Positions 1 through 11,400 of a DNA stretch of 64,000 bases are shown here, one piece after another. Source of the stretch: Candolleomyces eurysporus (lineage: Eukaryota > Basidiomycota > Agaricomycetes > Agaricales > Psathyrellaceae); contig JANBPK010000774.1 in the NCBI GenBank assembly GCA_027579435.1, positions 62,001 through 126,000 on the forward strand, in the 5' to 3' direction. Position numbers and translations under genes: made by a program. The stretch's first letter is position 1. Every line of letters starts with the position of its first letter. Below the pieces are notes generated by a model. It was not told the DNA's origin, ran no database searches, and saw only the letters and a program-made list of their open reading frames with translations.

Positions 1-293
1 TCCCCGAACATGAATCTCCTGTGCGCCTATCGGATTCGATGAAGAACCAACCGAGCCTGCTGGAACAGGCCATGCCGGAGGAAGATTTCGCGGCGATGAG
101 CGAGATGAGCTTTGATGAGCTCGAGGTGGAACACCAGTTGCTCGCGAAATCTGTCAGTCAGATGCCTGTGCCGTCACTGAATACGGCGAATAGGTGGAAG
201 AGCATGAAGGCTGCGCAGACTCCTACGCCTAGCGGAGGACGGCTGTTTGGAGATAAGGAGAACATCCCCGAGTCCACCGCGGCGCGTTCATGA
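1..293 (+). CDS. C-terminal end of an unidentified protein (5' end outside the window)
   Basis: The frame is open from the window edge (first codon at base 3) to a TGA, giving about 97 C-terminal residues. No family is recognised. The tail is hydrophilic, with an acidic stretch rich in Met, Glu and Leu and then a Ser/Thr/Pro-rich end. The last 15 residues contain D-K-E-N-I-P, which has the form of a KEN-box degron followed by Pro, as in many substrates of the anaphase-promoting complex. That is a motif match only. A GTG at base 21 is not a credible start; the gene simply enters from the left. Confidence 0.55.
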   Translation, partial: PEHESPVRLSDSMKNQPSLLEQAMPEEDFAAMSEMSFDELEVEHQLLAKSVSQMPVPSLNTANRWKSMKAAQTPTPSGGRLFGDKENIPESTAARS

Positions 294-1187
294 CGATAGT
301 GACACCTGATAAATTGTGTGTGGGTCCGGATCGTCGTCTATCTGTTATGTTCGTTTGTCTGGGTGGATGAGTGGAAGTGTGTGCGTGTGTGTGTTGTTTG
401 TGTACATATACCTCTGGATACCGATCCGAGATCGCGTTGCGTACGGACGGATGTACTTCTCTCGATAAGGTCATGTTTGACCATCCTTTCTCTGCTGCCT
501 GTCCTTTCAGTCGTTCTCTCTGCTATGGCCGCCCTCACTCTCACCCCTCCCCTCTGCTATCGTTGCTACTCCCATGTTCCCTCGCTTTCGTCCAAACTTG
601 TATGTACAATTATCTTATCTTATTGTCCCTACATTACATACATCAAATTCACCGGTTCCCGTGTTCTTCGAACGTTTGGCGCCTCGTTGACGGGGTGCGC
701 ATGGGTGTTGCCATACACGGGGATGATGATCAGCAGACAGATCCTGTGGATGTGTTTGCATCGGACTCGGCTGCCGCGCTTTCTTCAAAACTTCCATCAT
801 TCCGAAAGCGAGTGCTGGCTATTAGGGCAACCACTCTAGTCCCAAAGATTACCTCGAATGAGGCGTAATTCTCAGTGGACCCCATATATCGTTTTCTAAC
901 CCTCTCTTACCCCTAGAAACCTGGCTTTTGAACCTGCCCGATATTGGGCATTAAGCGCTTCAAGCGCAACAACTGCTGATCGCCTTTCCGAGATATAGGC
1001 GACGGGCATGGTCCTGAATGATTTTCTCCGGGAATTCGAAGCACCCAAGGTCACGATTACCCCGCATTCTCCAGATTCTCCGGGTGCTGGGGAAGACGAG
1101 GAGAAAAGGGATGTGAAGCGGCCCGCTCGTCTTTTAACGCGACTGCGTTGACCTCGAACTTCCTTCTCACACCTCTGGCCCACAACG
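294..1187. other. Intergenic region, no gene supported
   Basis: This holds the 3' flank of the first gene and the 5' flank of the BNR gene. A short GT-rich run lies near 376-400. Open frames in both directions are long but have no recognisable protein pattern and overlap each other, so they are treated as non-coding. Confidence 0.5.
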
Positions 1188-2790
1188 ATGCTCGTACGGT
1201 TCAGCCTCGTCTGGCTGGTGTACGCCATCTCTGCCGTACTCTCAGCTCCAACTGTGAGCCTCGTCTCTAACAACGAACTCGATGCGAGAGGGATATATTT
1301 CGTGTCCTACGATGGCCTAGTCAACGTCAACTCGTTCCAACTCTCTGGTGTCCTTACTCATGGAAACTACCAATACGCTGCGTGGTATACCTCCTCGAGG
1401 TATGCTATCCTCGCTCGAAGGCCCGTGAATTCTACTGGAGCTTGGACGACGCTGCAGCTGCCGCGACAGCTTTCAACGAATGATTCGCACAATGTGATTA
1501 CCTTGGGTGTGTCGCCGTCGGATGGAAAGATTCATGTGGCATTGGATTGTCATAGTACGGTGGTGTATTATACCGTTTCCGAGCCTGGGCTTGCGACCAA
1601 CGGAGCGAGTTGGGTGGCTAGTCGGTTTGGATCTATCACGACGACTTTGAGCGGGCTTGGCGTAGGAAGGTGAGCTCTCCAAGCTATTTTCCAATGAATC
1701 TGTCGATTTTAATTCTTGGCATAGCCAAGTCACGTATCCCCAGTTCGTCATCACACCAGATAACAACTTGCAATTCGTCTATCGGTCTGGTGTTTCCGGG
1801 AATGGCGCGACCCAGCTTGCGGAGTATCGGAATGGTGCATGGTCCAACGTTGGGTCTTGGGCGTCGTCCTCAGGGGCATACACCTCGACTAACGGTGTCA
1901 GGAGCAACGCAAGGAACCTGTACATTCATGGCTTTACTTATCGAAATGGCCGTCTCCATGTCACTGGTACTTGGAGAGAACAGGCTGGAGGAGTGATGTG
2001 CAACAACGGCGGTCTAACGAATCACGACACAGTGTATTTCTATTCTGACGATCGAGGCAAGGGCTTTTTCTCGATTCGTCCCCCTTATGGTGTACTAAAT
2101 GCAGATATGATTTCAGGCAGGACGTGGAGAAATAGTGCTGGTTCCAGCATTGCAACGTCGGGCTCCAACCCAGTGAACGTCAACAGCGCCGGCATCATCA
2201 TCGACTCTCTAAATGCTGATCATGGGCTCATGAACCAAGAATCCCAAGACGTTGATTCCGATGGACAGATACATGCGATTATCTCCTACGTTCCCGGTAA
2301 GTCTGACAGATAAATATCCTCCACTTCCCCTAATCTCGTTTATCTTCTGACGCACGACGTTCCCGACTGCTGCTGACACACCACCGAATGGACAGGTCGT
2401 TTCACCCAATGCGTCACTAGCTACCAACGTGATCGAACCTCGTACGCTCGGCCATTCCATGTCTACCGGTCATCCAACGGGACTTTTACCAAGATGGAGA
2501 TCCCGTTTGCCCTGAATGCGGTGGGGCGCTCGCAGATCGTGATGGATGCTCAAGATAACGTCTACGTCGTCCTCCCCTTCGTACGCGTGGCCACCGCGAG
2601 CAAGTCCAGTGGTTGGACAGATTGGACCATGGCTTATGATGGCACTGCGCAAGGGCTGAATGCGTTCGGAGAGGTTACGGTGGATAGGGCTGGTGTTTCT
2701 AATGGGGTGCTTTCCATTCTGTATCAGGTCAAAAGCTCTGGAACGACCCCTTCGTCGGTCCGATTGCTCAATCTGCGACTGAATGGGTAA
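1188..2790 (+). CDS. Secreted BNR-repeat (sialidase-like propeller) protein
   Basis: Three exons, 1188-1669, 1725-2296 and 2396-2790, join in frame to a 482-residue protein. Introns have GTGAGC..TAG and GTAAGT..CAG ends. Residues 1-20 form a signal peptide (hydrophobic core after M-L-V-R, Ala/Ser cleavage region). The rest resembles the BNR_4 family of secreted propeller proteins: the stretch around residues 325-350 carries the family-like G-L-M-N-Q-E-S-Q..D.DG..H pattern, and many W/Y-G and N-G turns are spaced as in beta-propeller blades. Such proteins are usually extracellular and thought to bind or cleave polysaccharides; the substrate is unknown. No frame problems. The ATG at 1188 directly precedes the signal peptide, and no other in-frame ATG is as good. 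Confidence 0.85.
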
Positions 2791-3977
2791 ATTGGCAATC
2801 AGAAGTGGGAGGGGTCTACGTCTGTAGTAGGAAGGAGTCGGAGAAAACGCATAGTAGTTGAAACCATCGGCGTCGATACTGGTTTGCAAGTGGCAATGTC
2901 AATATCATGATGATACACGTTGCGTTTCCGGAACACGCCGTTTCGCAAAACACATTTGACTTGGACCTTTTGGGAGAAGAAAATCCTATCAGAAATCAAC
3001 GGCCAACCCCCCGGTCTGTCTCGGGCGCTCAATTGAGGCTTGCCTTCCGGCGAGTCAGTAGCGCCGGACCCACAATAGCCCCGTGTGCCATTAACCTCAT
3101 TTTGTTGACGCCGTCGACACTGAGTATTTTCTGATCCACACGTTGGACACGTTGTTCTTTCCCTCCCCCAGCCCGGAAATGCCTATACTTGTTATATGAA
3201 TTGTGGGCGCTTTCAACGTTTTGTTTCGACCACCTTATCCCCCTTCTTACATGGCACCTAGATTGACATATTGTTTGTCCGGCCTTTAAGTCAAAACCGG
3301 CTGTTACGGTCGACTTGCCTCTTCTTGCGCATGTCATAGCATTAAGGAATTCGAAGAGAGAAGGTTGATGATATGATGATGTTCGTGCTCTTTAATGTCA
3401 GAAGGCCTGGACTCTCCGTCCCCTTCTTGTCTGTCAATCTCCATCCGCTCCACAGTCGACGTCGCGCGAAGCGTCCCATACACAATTACCCTTCCCTTAG
3501 TTCCTCCTTTTGACCTTTTTTGTTTTCTACACCTCCTCAGCCACGAGTCTGACAGTGATTAAATTCAGAGGAACTGGGCAATTTTATATTCGATAACGCG
3601 TGACACGCGTGTCCGAGCGGAAGAGGGTTCGTCCTGACATCTTTATAACTAAGCTTTCTAGAATAAAGCGATGTATAGCACCACGATTCTTCTTCTTCCC
3701 GTTCGCATCAAGCTCGATTCAGCTACTTACATTCCTGAACTTTATCTCAGGTATCTTCGCTGCAAGGCTGCAATTAAAGAAAGCATATAACAAGGACCCA
3801 CACGGAAGCGTCGTTACGTTATTGTACTTGCCTCGGAACAACAAAACCAGCGCAAGCGGAAGCGCACTACTTGACAGACGAGCGATCCCTCGACTCAGGC
3901 GACACAGCGCGTGGCCCAGGATTTCATAAAACCCAATTCAATTCAGCCGCCACCACCACCATCACCTGCCACCCAGT
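2791..3977. other. Intergenic region, no gene supported
   Basis: About 1.2 kb between two genes on the + strand. Short open frames occur on both strands without recognisable patterns, signal peptides or splice-linked partners. The last 100 bases are C/A-rich and lead into the F-box start codon. Confidence 0.5.
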
Positions 3978-5485
3978 ATGACCATCAACCAACTGCCCGT
4001 CGAACTCTTACAAAGGATCTTCACGCTATACGTGCAAAGCCAGTCGGAGTACCATGCTCGTGCGAGTCATGAACGTCGTCACCAATCCACCAGGCTCGTC
4101 GACCCCGACGATGAAGAGGAGGAGATGGAATTCGCGGAAGGAATGGCAGGAGAAGACGAAGAAGAATCCCGGCTTTCCTACCCACAACCTCTCAGACGCA
4201 GCACCCCAATCCATTTATCTGTCACCTGCCGATACTGGAGATCCATCACGCTCTCCATGCCAGAGCTGTGGGCTTCAGTGGACGTACGGACTCCATTGGA
4301 GACCCGTGATGTGCCTATCTACGAGGCGTGGTTCGCAAGATGCGGGGAAGAGCTGTTGGATTTGTCCGTGTGCGATTCGGAGGTCGTTGATGACTCCAGC
4401 AGGGGTGGACCCCCCNTACGCTCCGTCTTCCAGCAGCAGCAGCAGCAACGAGGAGAGCAAGGACGCTCTATTCACCATCCTCCAGCGTGCCGTGTCCGTT
4501 TGTCATAAATGGAAGAAAGTCCGATTGACAGTTCAAGAACATGATGCTGGGAGAATGGTGGTTGCAGATTTGAGCCGCTTTTCAGATTCAGAATTCGCTT
4601 CCCCTCCCGGGTCTGCAACGCCCATTGCACCCAACCTCGAGTCGTTTGATATCACATTGAAGGAGACGGGTGCTGCTAGCTATCCTGCGGCAGGAGGCGG
4701 GAGCGGAAACAGATTCGGAGGCGCAGGGCTCGGGGGAATCGGCGCCGGAATGGGGGGNAGTAGTCCCTCTTCCACCCTCTCTCTCCACACCCATAATCCA
4801 CATCCTCTGCCGCGCCCTCTGCCTCTCGCCCAGACTAACTGGGGCATCGTGGGGCGCCTACGTCGACCAAGAAATGATGTCGTACGTTCCCTTCAGCAGA
4901 CTGCAGCGTCTAGGGCTGGAGTTCATTTCGGATCGCGATGCAAGGGAGGTGCTGAGCAGGTGCACGGAGTTGAGGGAGGTTTCGGTGGGGAGGTACGGGG
5001 CTCCTCTATCGTCGGGGGCTTTGCATTCCCCGATAGGTGCCAACCAGTACCATTATCACAACCACCATCACCAGCAGCAGTACGCGATGCAGAACACGAA
5101 TCCAGTTACGCTCGCTAAGCTGGAAGTCGCGACGTTGAATTTCAAAGACGAGTTCACTGCCCCTCCGACGTTCTTCACCTCCTTCCTCGCCCCGGGCCTC
5201 AAAGAGCTGAACATGCCGTACGGGTTCGGGGCCGAGCTTCACCCAGAGGAGGGGTGGAAAGCGCTAGCGCGGTTTCTTGAGAGGAGTGGGTGCACGTTGA
5301 GGACGTTAAGGTTCTGCGATGCGGTGAGGATGAGGGCGCATGAGGAGGGGGTTATGAGGCGGTTTCTGGGGTCGGGGGTGTTTAGAGACTTGAGGGAGTG
5401 TTCGTCGGGGGAAGGGAGGAGGATCNATGCTGAGAGGGAGCGAGAGGGAGACTGGGGCGTGGAGGTGAGGCTGGCTTCTGACTGA
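3978..5485 (+). CDS. F-box protein with acidic insert, frame broken at two Ns
   Basis: The protein starts M-T-I-N-Q-L-P-V-E-L-L-Q-R-I-F, a classic F-box first helix. An acidic linker (residues about 35-70, D-D-E-E-E-E) follows, then the second F-box half (S-V-T-C-R-Y-W-R..M-P-E-L-W). The reading frame changes exactly at N4416 (after a C run) and N4758 (after a G run). Deleting both Ns gives one continuous frame of about 501 residues ending at TGA 5485; a third N at 5426 lies near the C terminus. The C-terminal part is leucine-patterned (L-K-E-L-N-M-P, L-R-T-L-R-F), as in F-box proteins that end in degenerate LRRs. Such proteins act as substrate adaptors of SCF ubiquitin ligases. Low-complexity Ser and His/Gln tracts (about 4425-4450, 5050-5090) are present. 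The breaks are most likely sequencing errors. Confidence 0.75.
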
Positions 5486-5599
5486 CCGACTGACCGGACT
5501 AGTTGTCCAACTCGGTGCGGTGGTAGTGACGAACATTCATGAATATTCATCGGACTGGAACCCAACAACGTGATTGATAGCACCATATGCATATGTAGA

Positions 5600-6734
5600 T
5601 TACACCTTCTCCTCTTGCACAGACACCCTGTTACTCTTGAGCCTCCCCAACGTGACCGTCTCCGAATTGGGATACGCGTCAAACAGCATTTGGACAGACG
5701 CAGGGGGCAAGAAATCCACAAAGCTCTTCTTCGTCCAGACCCTCTCTTCGAGCGTCTTGGGATCACATTTCTTCAACAACTCCCCCTCTTGCTGAACAGG
5801 GAGCGTGTCGGAGGCGTCCGAGTCGGGCGGTTCGATCCACTGTAAGATGCGTATGGCCAGCCGGATGGAGGGTACGTTGTTCTTGCGCGTGACGTTGACC
5901 AATTCGAAGCGCACTAGCGCTTTGCCCGAGTACACGCTCTGGTCATGGCCGGACTCCCGAATTTCCGAACGCGTCCGGGGTTGGATGCTGAGGATATGGC
6001 GGAGTGCGATTTTAGTGACGCAGTCCGGGTCGAGAAGGATGAGCTGGACGCTATTCTTGGTGAAATCGAGAGGGAACGGCTCCAATATCGATTCGAGAAA
6101 ATTAGAAGACCTGGAGTAGGTGTCGTTGTGGAATTTCTCGTTCTGGCGGGAGCGTTCGAGGAATTCCTCGATGAGGCTGCGTTCGCTGGGGGGGNACGAT
6201 GGAGTCGTATAGGGTGTGGCATTCCTGCCGTCGTTGCATGGCTAGGGCGTGGATGTTCCAGGGCCGGAGTCCGTCTTCCATCATCAGGTCCGAACCGTAG
6301 TCGAACATCTCCGGGCTGGATGGGAGGGGGTCGGGGACGACTCGGAATCGCAGTTGGCCCGCTGCGACGTGGGTTGGGTATCCTGTGAGGACTTCTTCTC
6401 CAGTTTCTTCGTCCACAATGGAGTCCAGGACCATGTTTCGACGGTAATAGAAGAATCCTTTGGTTCGAGGGGGGAAAGGGTAAGGTTTTAAGCTTCCTCT
6501 CGACCAGCCGTATCGAATATTGGAGGGTTCCAAAGTTTTCCCGAAGGGTGTTGCACTCGAAAGCTTGACGCATGATTGCAAGCTAATGTCGCAGTAGTCG
6601 GAGGGTTTGAGCTTGTCCTGCTCGAAGGTTGACACTTGAACGGCATAGCTGGGTTGATCACCGACATTTGGTGACACTGCTAGCGTCCCATGGCCAGAGG
6701 TCGAGGTCGTTGACGACCGCCTGCCAGCTGGCAT
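5600..6734 (-). CDS. Unknown Agaricomycete family protein, paralogue of the next gene (copy 1)
   Basis: Two overlapping minus frames join at N6195 (end of a G run); removing the N gives one frame of about 378 codons ending E-E-K-V. It aligns along its length with the product of the next minus-strand gene: G-F-F-Y-Y-R-R-N vs G-F-L-Y-F-H-R-P-N, L-R-F-R-V-V-P vs L-R-F-R-I-V-P, F-D-Y-G-S-D-L-M-M vs F-E-A-G-H-D-L-M-M, L-Q-W-I-E-P-P vs L-K-F-I-E-P-P, QQEGELL vs QKEGELV. Function unknown. The ATG at 6734 is the first in frame, but the paralogue has two upstream exons, so a short 5' exon may be missing; the sequence before it (acceptor-like TAG near 6750-6760) allows that. The tandem arrangement indicates local duplication. 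Confidence 0.65.
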
Positions 6735-7119
6735 CTTTGAGGCGGTTTCTATATCCTGCTAGCCTCTGTGAGCAATTAAACGAACGAGAGGGGGTGTAAC
6801 GGACAACTGTACTGCTTTGGTGCCGCCGGCGGGTTGACAAGCATGGTTTCGGCCATGTATTAGGTCTCCACCTTACGCTCTGACGCAGAGGGTAGTTCAA
6901 GAGTTTCTGCAGGTGTTTTTGTTCAGGTTTAAACATATGGTGAAGTGACGGCCACAGCTTACTACATTTTGTATCATTGGTGCATGACGGAGCGGAGAAA
7001 GCGCGTTGTTGGCCATCGACGTGACCGCGGCCTTTCTCAGTGCCCAAGACGGCAAGTTCGCCCCTAAATTCCATCTACACTCACTTTCACTTTAGGCATG
7101 AAAAGAACTGCGGTATTAA
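6735..7119 (-). other. Spacer between tandem paralogues, may hold a 5' exon of copy 1
   Basis: A minus-strand open frame crosses this stretch without family similarity. Acceptor-like TAG sites just upstream of 6734 and possible GTAAGG donors near 6885 could belong to an unresolved first exon of copy 1. Nothing else is seen. Confidence 0.3.
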
Positions 7120-8345
7120 CTAAGGTGGACTGGTACGATTAAGATAGTTGTTTTTTAATACACGATAAGACTCGTCACTCAGGACTGAGACGGGCCTATT
7201 GAAGACCGCTTCAGCACCTTTAAGTACAGAGTAGACGTTGACCAATTCACCCTCCTTCTGGAATACTTTGTCTCCTGGATTGGGTGGTTCGATGAACTTC
7301 AGCAGACGAATCACAAGTTGGGGTTCTTTCCGCCCTGGTTTCTTTTGAAGCTCGAACCTACATAGTCCAACACCTGTTGCGAGTATCGTCAATGACACGC
7401 AGTCGAACATAGCGCAGATGTACGTACCAGAGTACCAAGACTGATAATCGAGTTTCCCTTCGGGTGTACGGTTCCGAGTCCACACAGCAGATATATCCAA
7501 TTTGTAAATGGTGGTGGAGTCCAAAACCAAGAAATTGCGACGTCGCTTGGAAAAGTCCACGCTAAATGTATCCAATATCGATTCGAGGACCGACTTATGC
7601 TGCCGCTCTAAACGAACATCTTTAGCAGATGCCAGCATCTGTGTGAGCTTGAGGTCATCTGCCTGGGTGATGATACCGTCCTGCATGAGCTTCTGGTAGA
7701 TGTGTTGGAATGGCCGTAACGACTTGAGCGAGGCAAGATGGATTCCCCATGGTTTTCCGGTGCTCTTCATCATGAGGTCATGACCAGCTTCAAAGAGTCG
7801 TGGGTCAGGCCTGGGTACGATACGAAATCGTAGAGAGCCAAAGGCGACGTTGGGGCATGGGTTCGGCCTGTGGAAATACAAGAAACCTGAGGAACCCTTG
7901 GGAAAGGGTAGCGTGCCCCCATAGTGGAGTGCTTGACGGGGCGCAGATGAGCCAAATCGCGGCACGATCCTGGTTGTATGAGAAGAAATTCGGATGAATC
8001 CAGAAGGGGTCAGTTGCTCTGGGTCAAGTGATTCGATTATAGGGTATATCTGGTGTGGGTTAAGCAGATGAATAGACACAAATTCTTCTTCAGCTACCCA
8101 CCCGATTCAAGACACGTTTTTTAGAGTTTCTGCCTCCGGAATTTGGGGCAGACCGGGGCTCGACCCATTCCGAGGCGGTTTTAGGAATATGGCGACGACG
8201 CCGACCATGGGATGTCGTCGTTGCATAGGTTCGACTGCCACCAGGCTGCAAGCATAATCTCTGGTACAGTCAGTAGAGTTTCTGATTCAATTGGCTTTAC
8301 ACTCACATAAATCAGGGAAGAGCATCCTTTCGCCGCTCTGAACAT
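7120..8345 (-). CDS. Unknown family protein with mitochondrial-type presequence (copy 2)
   Basis: Three exons, 8345-8307, 8260-8102 and 8049-7120, join in phase 0 at both junctions to 375 residues; the introns are 46 and 52 bp with GTGAGT/GTGGGT donors and CCAG acceptors. The N terminus is positively charged and free of acidic residues for about 35 residues (M-F-R-A-A-K-G..., then S-R-T-Y-A-T-T-T), the typical look of a fungal mitochondrial targeting sequence. The body is shared with copy 1 but matches no family I recognise; it has a basic region, then L-R-F-R-I-V-P-R and a C-terminal I-E-P-P..F-Q-K-E-G-E-L motif. The largest open frame alone begins at a GTG, which is what prompted the search for upstream exons. 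Mitochondrial location is inferred from the presequence only. Confidence 0.7.
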
Positions 8346-8498
8346 GGCAGTCGTGGTTGACGTCAGATGCCAGATACATATGTGGCCTTGTTTACCAGCG
8401 ACGCGTCTCGGCAAACAAAGCCAAATGTTTGTGGACAAACACGCCCGCGCACAGACGCGTCTTTCATTAACGCCCATCATCGCCCTCCTTTGTTCATC
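8346..8498. promoter_or_regulatory. Divergent promoter between the mitochondrial-type gene and SMC6
   Basis: Only 153 bp separate the two start codons on opposite strands, so both promoters and 5' UTRs must lie here or overlap the neighbouring transcript. No clear TATA box is seen. Confidence 0.5.
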
Positions 8499-11400
8499 AT
8501 GCCCAAGAGGCCCGTCACCGTCCAGAGCGACCCAGAGTCCGATGAGGAATACGGCTCGCCCAAGCGTGCCCGTACCGACGACTTCAGTGACGCTGAAGAG
8601 GTCCAAGCCGGTCCAAGCCAGCGGCGCACACAGACCCAAGGCCGGAGCGGTGGCAGAGCTCGAGGCCGTGGTAGAACAGCTCAGAATGAAGAGAGTGATG
8701 TTGAAGACGATGAGGCTGACATACCTGTCGCAGTGGACGATGAAGAGTTTGAAAAGGCTCACGAAGACGACGTTCGTGCCCAAATTGAATCGAAGAAAAA
8801 CGTGAAGAGGGTGAGTTGTTGCATTTTACAGCATACGATGTGTGCTAAGCGTGATCTATGAAGGACATTGCGGAGTACGGCATCATTGAGAGAATCGAGA
8901 TGACCGACTTCATGTGCCATAAGTCTCTCAAGTTCGAGTTTGGTCCACAGATCAACTTTATCATTGGTACGTCGTGTGCTACTCGGAAGGCGTCTGTTTC
9001 TAATCAGCGCCGCTTTTCGGTAGGCCACAACGGAAGTACGCAAATTAGCAGCATCTTCATCAAAATTTTTTNGAATGACTTCTATTACTAGGTGGTAAGA
9101 GTGCAGTACTGTCTGCCTTGACCGTCGCGCTCGGTGGAAAGACCAACTCGACCGGGCGTGGTTCTGGGTTAAAGAGCTTCATTCGAGAAGGCCAACAGTG
9201 AGTGTAGGCGCCCCTATTTATTAATTCCTCAACCTAAATGCACTCTACGAATCCAGCAAGGCCACCGTCACCGTCCAGATCAAGAACCAAGGCGTCGAAG
9301 CGTTCAAGCCTGAGGAATATGGCGACTCTATCATCATCTTTCGCTCCTTTACCAAGGATGGCTCTTCGAGCTGGAAGATCCTGGCTGCAGACGGCAAAAC
9401 CACCATTAGCAACAAGCGAGAAGAGCTTTCGGCCATATGCGACCACATGAATATTCAGGTAGACAACCCGTTGAATGTGTTGACGCAAGGTACCCAAACC
9501 CGATCCCCTTCACTTTCCAGGCTGACCTTACTTTCTTAGATTCGGCTCGGCAGTTCCTGAGCGCTTCTCATCCTCAGGACAAATACAAGGTGAGTAGACA
9601 TCTGTGATGGTCTAGGCTAGACGCTCATATCATGCAGTTCTTCCTTCTCGGTACACAACTTGCCCAGCTTTCGAACGAGTACGACACTTGCTTGGACAAC
9701 ATTCGCAAGACAGCGAAAATCCTCGCCACCAAAAAAGAAGCCATCCCCGACCTCAAGACCAAGTACAATCGCGAACTTGCGCGATACAAGGAGGCTGAAA
9801 AGGCTCGAGAGCAGAAGAAGAAGATTGACGATCTCAAGCGCGAACTCGCTTGGTCTCACGTCAAAGAGAAGGAGGACCAGTTGGAGAAGGACATGAAGGA
9901 GCTTGCCAAGCTCCAGAATCGGTTGCCGAAGATCCAGCAGAACTTGGAGAAAGCTCAGGTTCGTCGGGCGTTCCCTCCTATCGCCATTCCGGATTAAAGC
10001 TGATGTTATCCCCTTTGTCTCCAGAGTGATTTGGCGCAACAAGAGGCCGTCGTTGCTGCGTGCGAGCAAGAGACTGAGAACCTAGGTTCTATTGATCACC
10101 TCAGCGAGCGCCGACAGAAGCTGGCAAACGAAACGCGTACTAACAAGGGGAAGGTTATGAACTATATGGTACGTCGACCCCCCGTCCTTTCCAATGCTCC
10201 TCTGGATGTTGACTCTATTAATAGACCGATGTCAAAGCCATGAACGCCAGCATCGCAGCACTCAAGCGTCAAGTCGAGGAGCTCCAGACAAACATCGAGG
10301 TCGAACAGCGCCGGATGGAAGCTGACTCCCAAGCTAAGCGCGAGCTGCTCGAGAGGCAAATCGGAGAAGTCAAAACCAAGCTCACCGATTTGGAAGCTAG
10401 GCAACAAGAAGCCACTCGAGTCAGAGTCGAGGCTCAACGCGCCGCCGAAAGGCTCAGAGAGGAGGGACAGAATGCCGAAAAGGGCGTCACAGCACTCCAG
10501 AACAGGATCGTTGAGGCGCAGGATATGGCCAAGAGGGCTCGCGCCAGTATGCGAGATATTTTCATTCCGTATGGTCAGAACATCAAGGCCGTTTTGGAGG
10601 ACATTCAGAAGTGCCAGTGGATTGGGGATAAACCCCTCGGTCCGTTGGGTCTCTACGTCAAGGCGAAGGAGCCGGAGAAGTGGGGCGAAATTTTGAGGGG
10701 ACAGCTTTTGAATCACCTTACTGCGTTTGCAATCACGAATCCGAAGGATAGGGAGCAGTTGAAGAATATTCTGGGCAAGTATCGGAAGTGAGTGGCTCCT
10801 TTCGCGCTCTTCGTTTTTTGATGTTGCTGACGTTCATCCCTCCGACCTTTAGTCAAAACAGTATCATCATCTTTGAGAAGGATTTGTTCGATTTTTCTTC
10901 GGGAGAGCCGCCTGCGCAGTTTCATACCGTCCTTCGTGCGCTCGAGGTCAGTATTCCTCCTCTCTTGCTCCTTCAACCTTTCAATGACGATATGTGTACC
11001 CAGATCTCCGACCCCTACGTCCTCCGTATCCTTATCAACCAGTCTCAAATCGAGCGTATCGTCCTCTCGGACAGACGTAAGCAGCTGGAAAACGATCTCC
11101 AGCAACTCAGGGGAGGGTTCGGTTGGTCGTTGGACAAGTTTAATGTCAAAGTTTATCCGTATGTTCCCCTTTCCGTTCAGGATAGCGTTTGTTTGAGTAT
11201 ATACTGACACGACACCATGCGATTCTAGGGATGGAGGTGTTTACAGCTCTGGCTTGCCGAACAGGAAGATGAACGACGGAGCGGCTTTGTTGCTTACAGG
11301 ACGAGATTCTCAAGCTGAGATTACGTATGTCTCCCCCTCTCTCGTTCTCTCCACCTGCCTTGATGCTGATACGGCTTCTTCGACATTTAGGCACTATGAG

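Noticed and set aside
318..868. Two overlapping + strand open frames of 165-173 codons
   Set aside because: They overlap in different frames, show no family or codon pattern and lie in the 3' flank of the first gene.
4054..5118. 354-codon open frame on + strand as a separate gene
   Set aside because: It starts inside the F-box gene and combines an out-of-frame part with a real middle section joined at N4416 and N4758.
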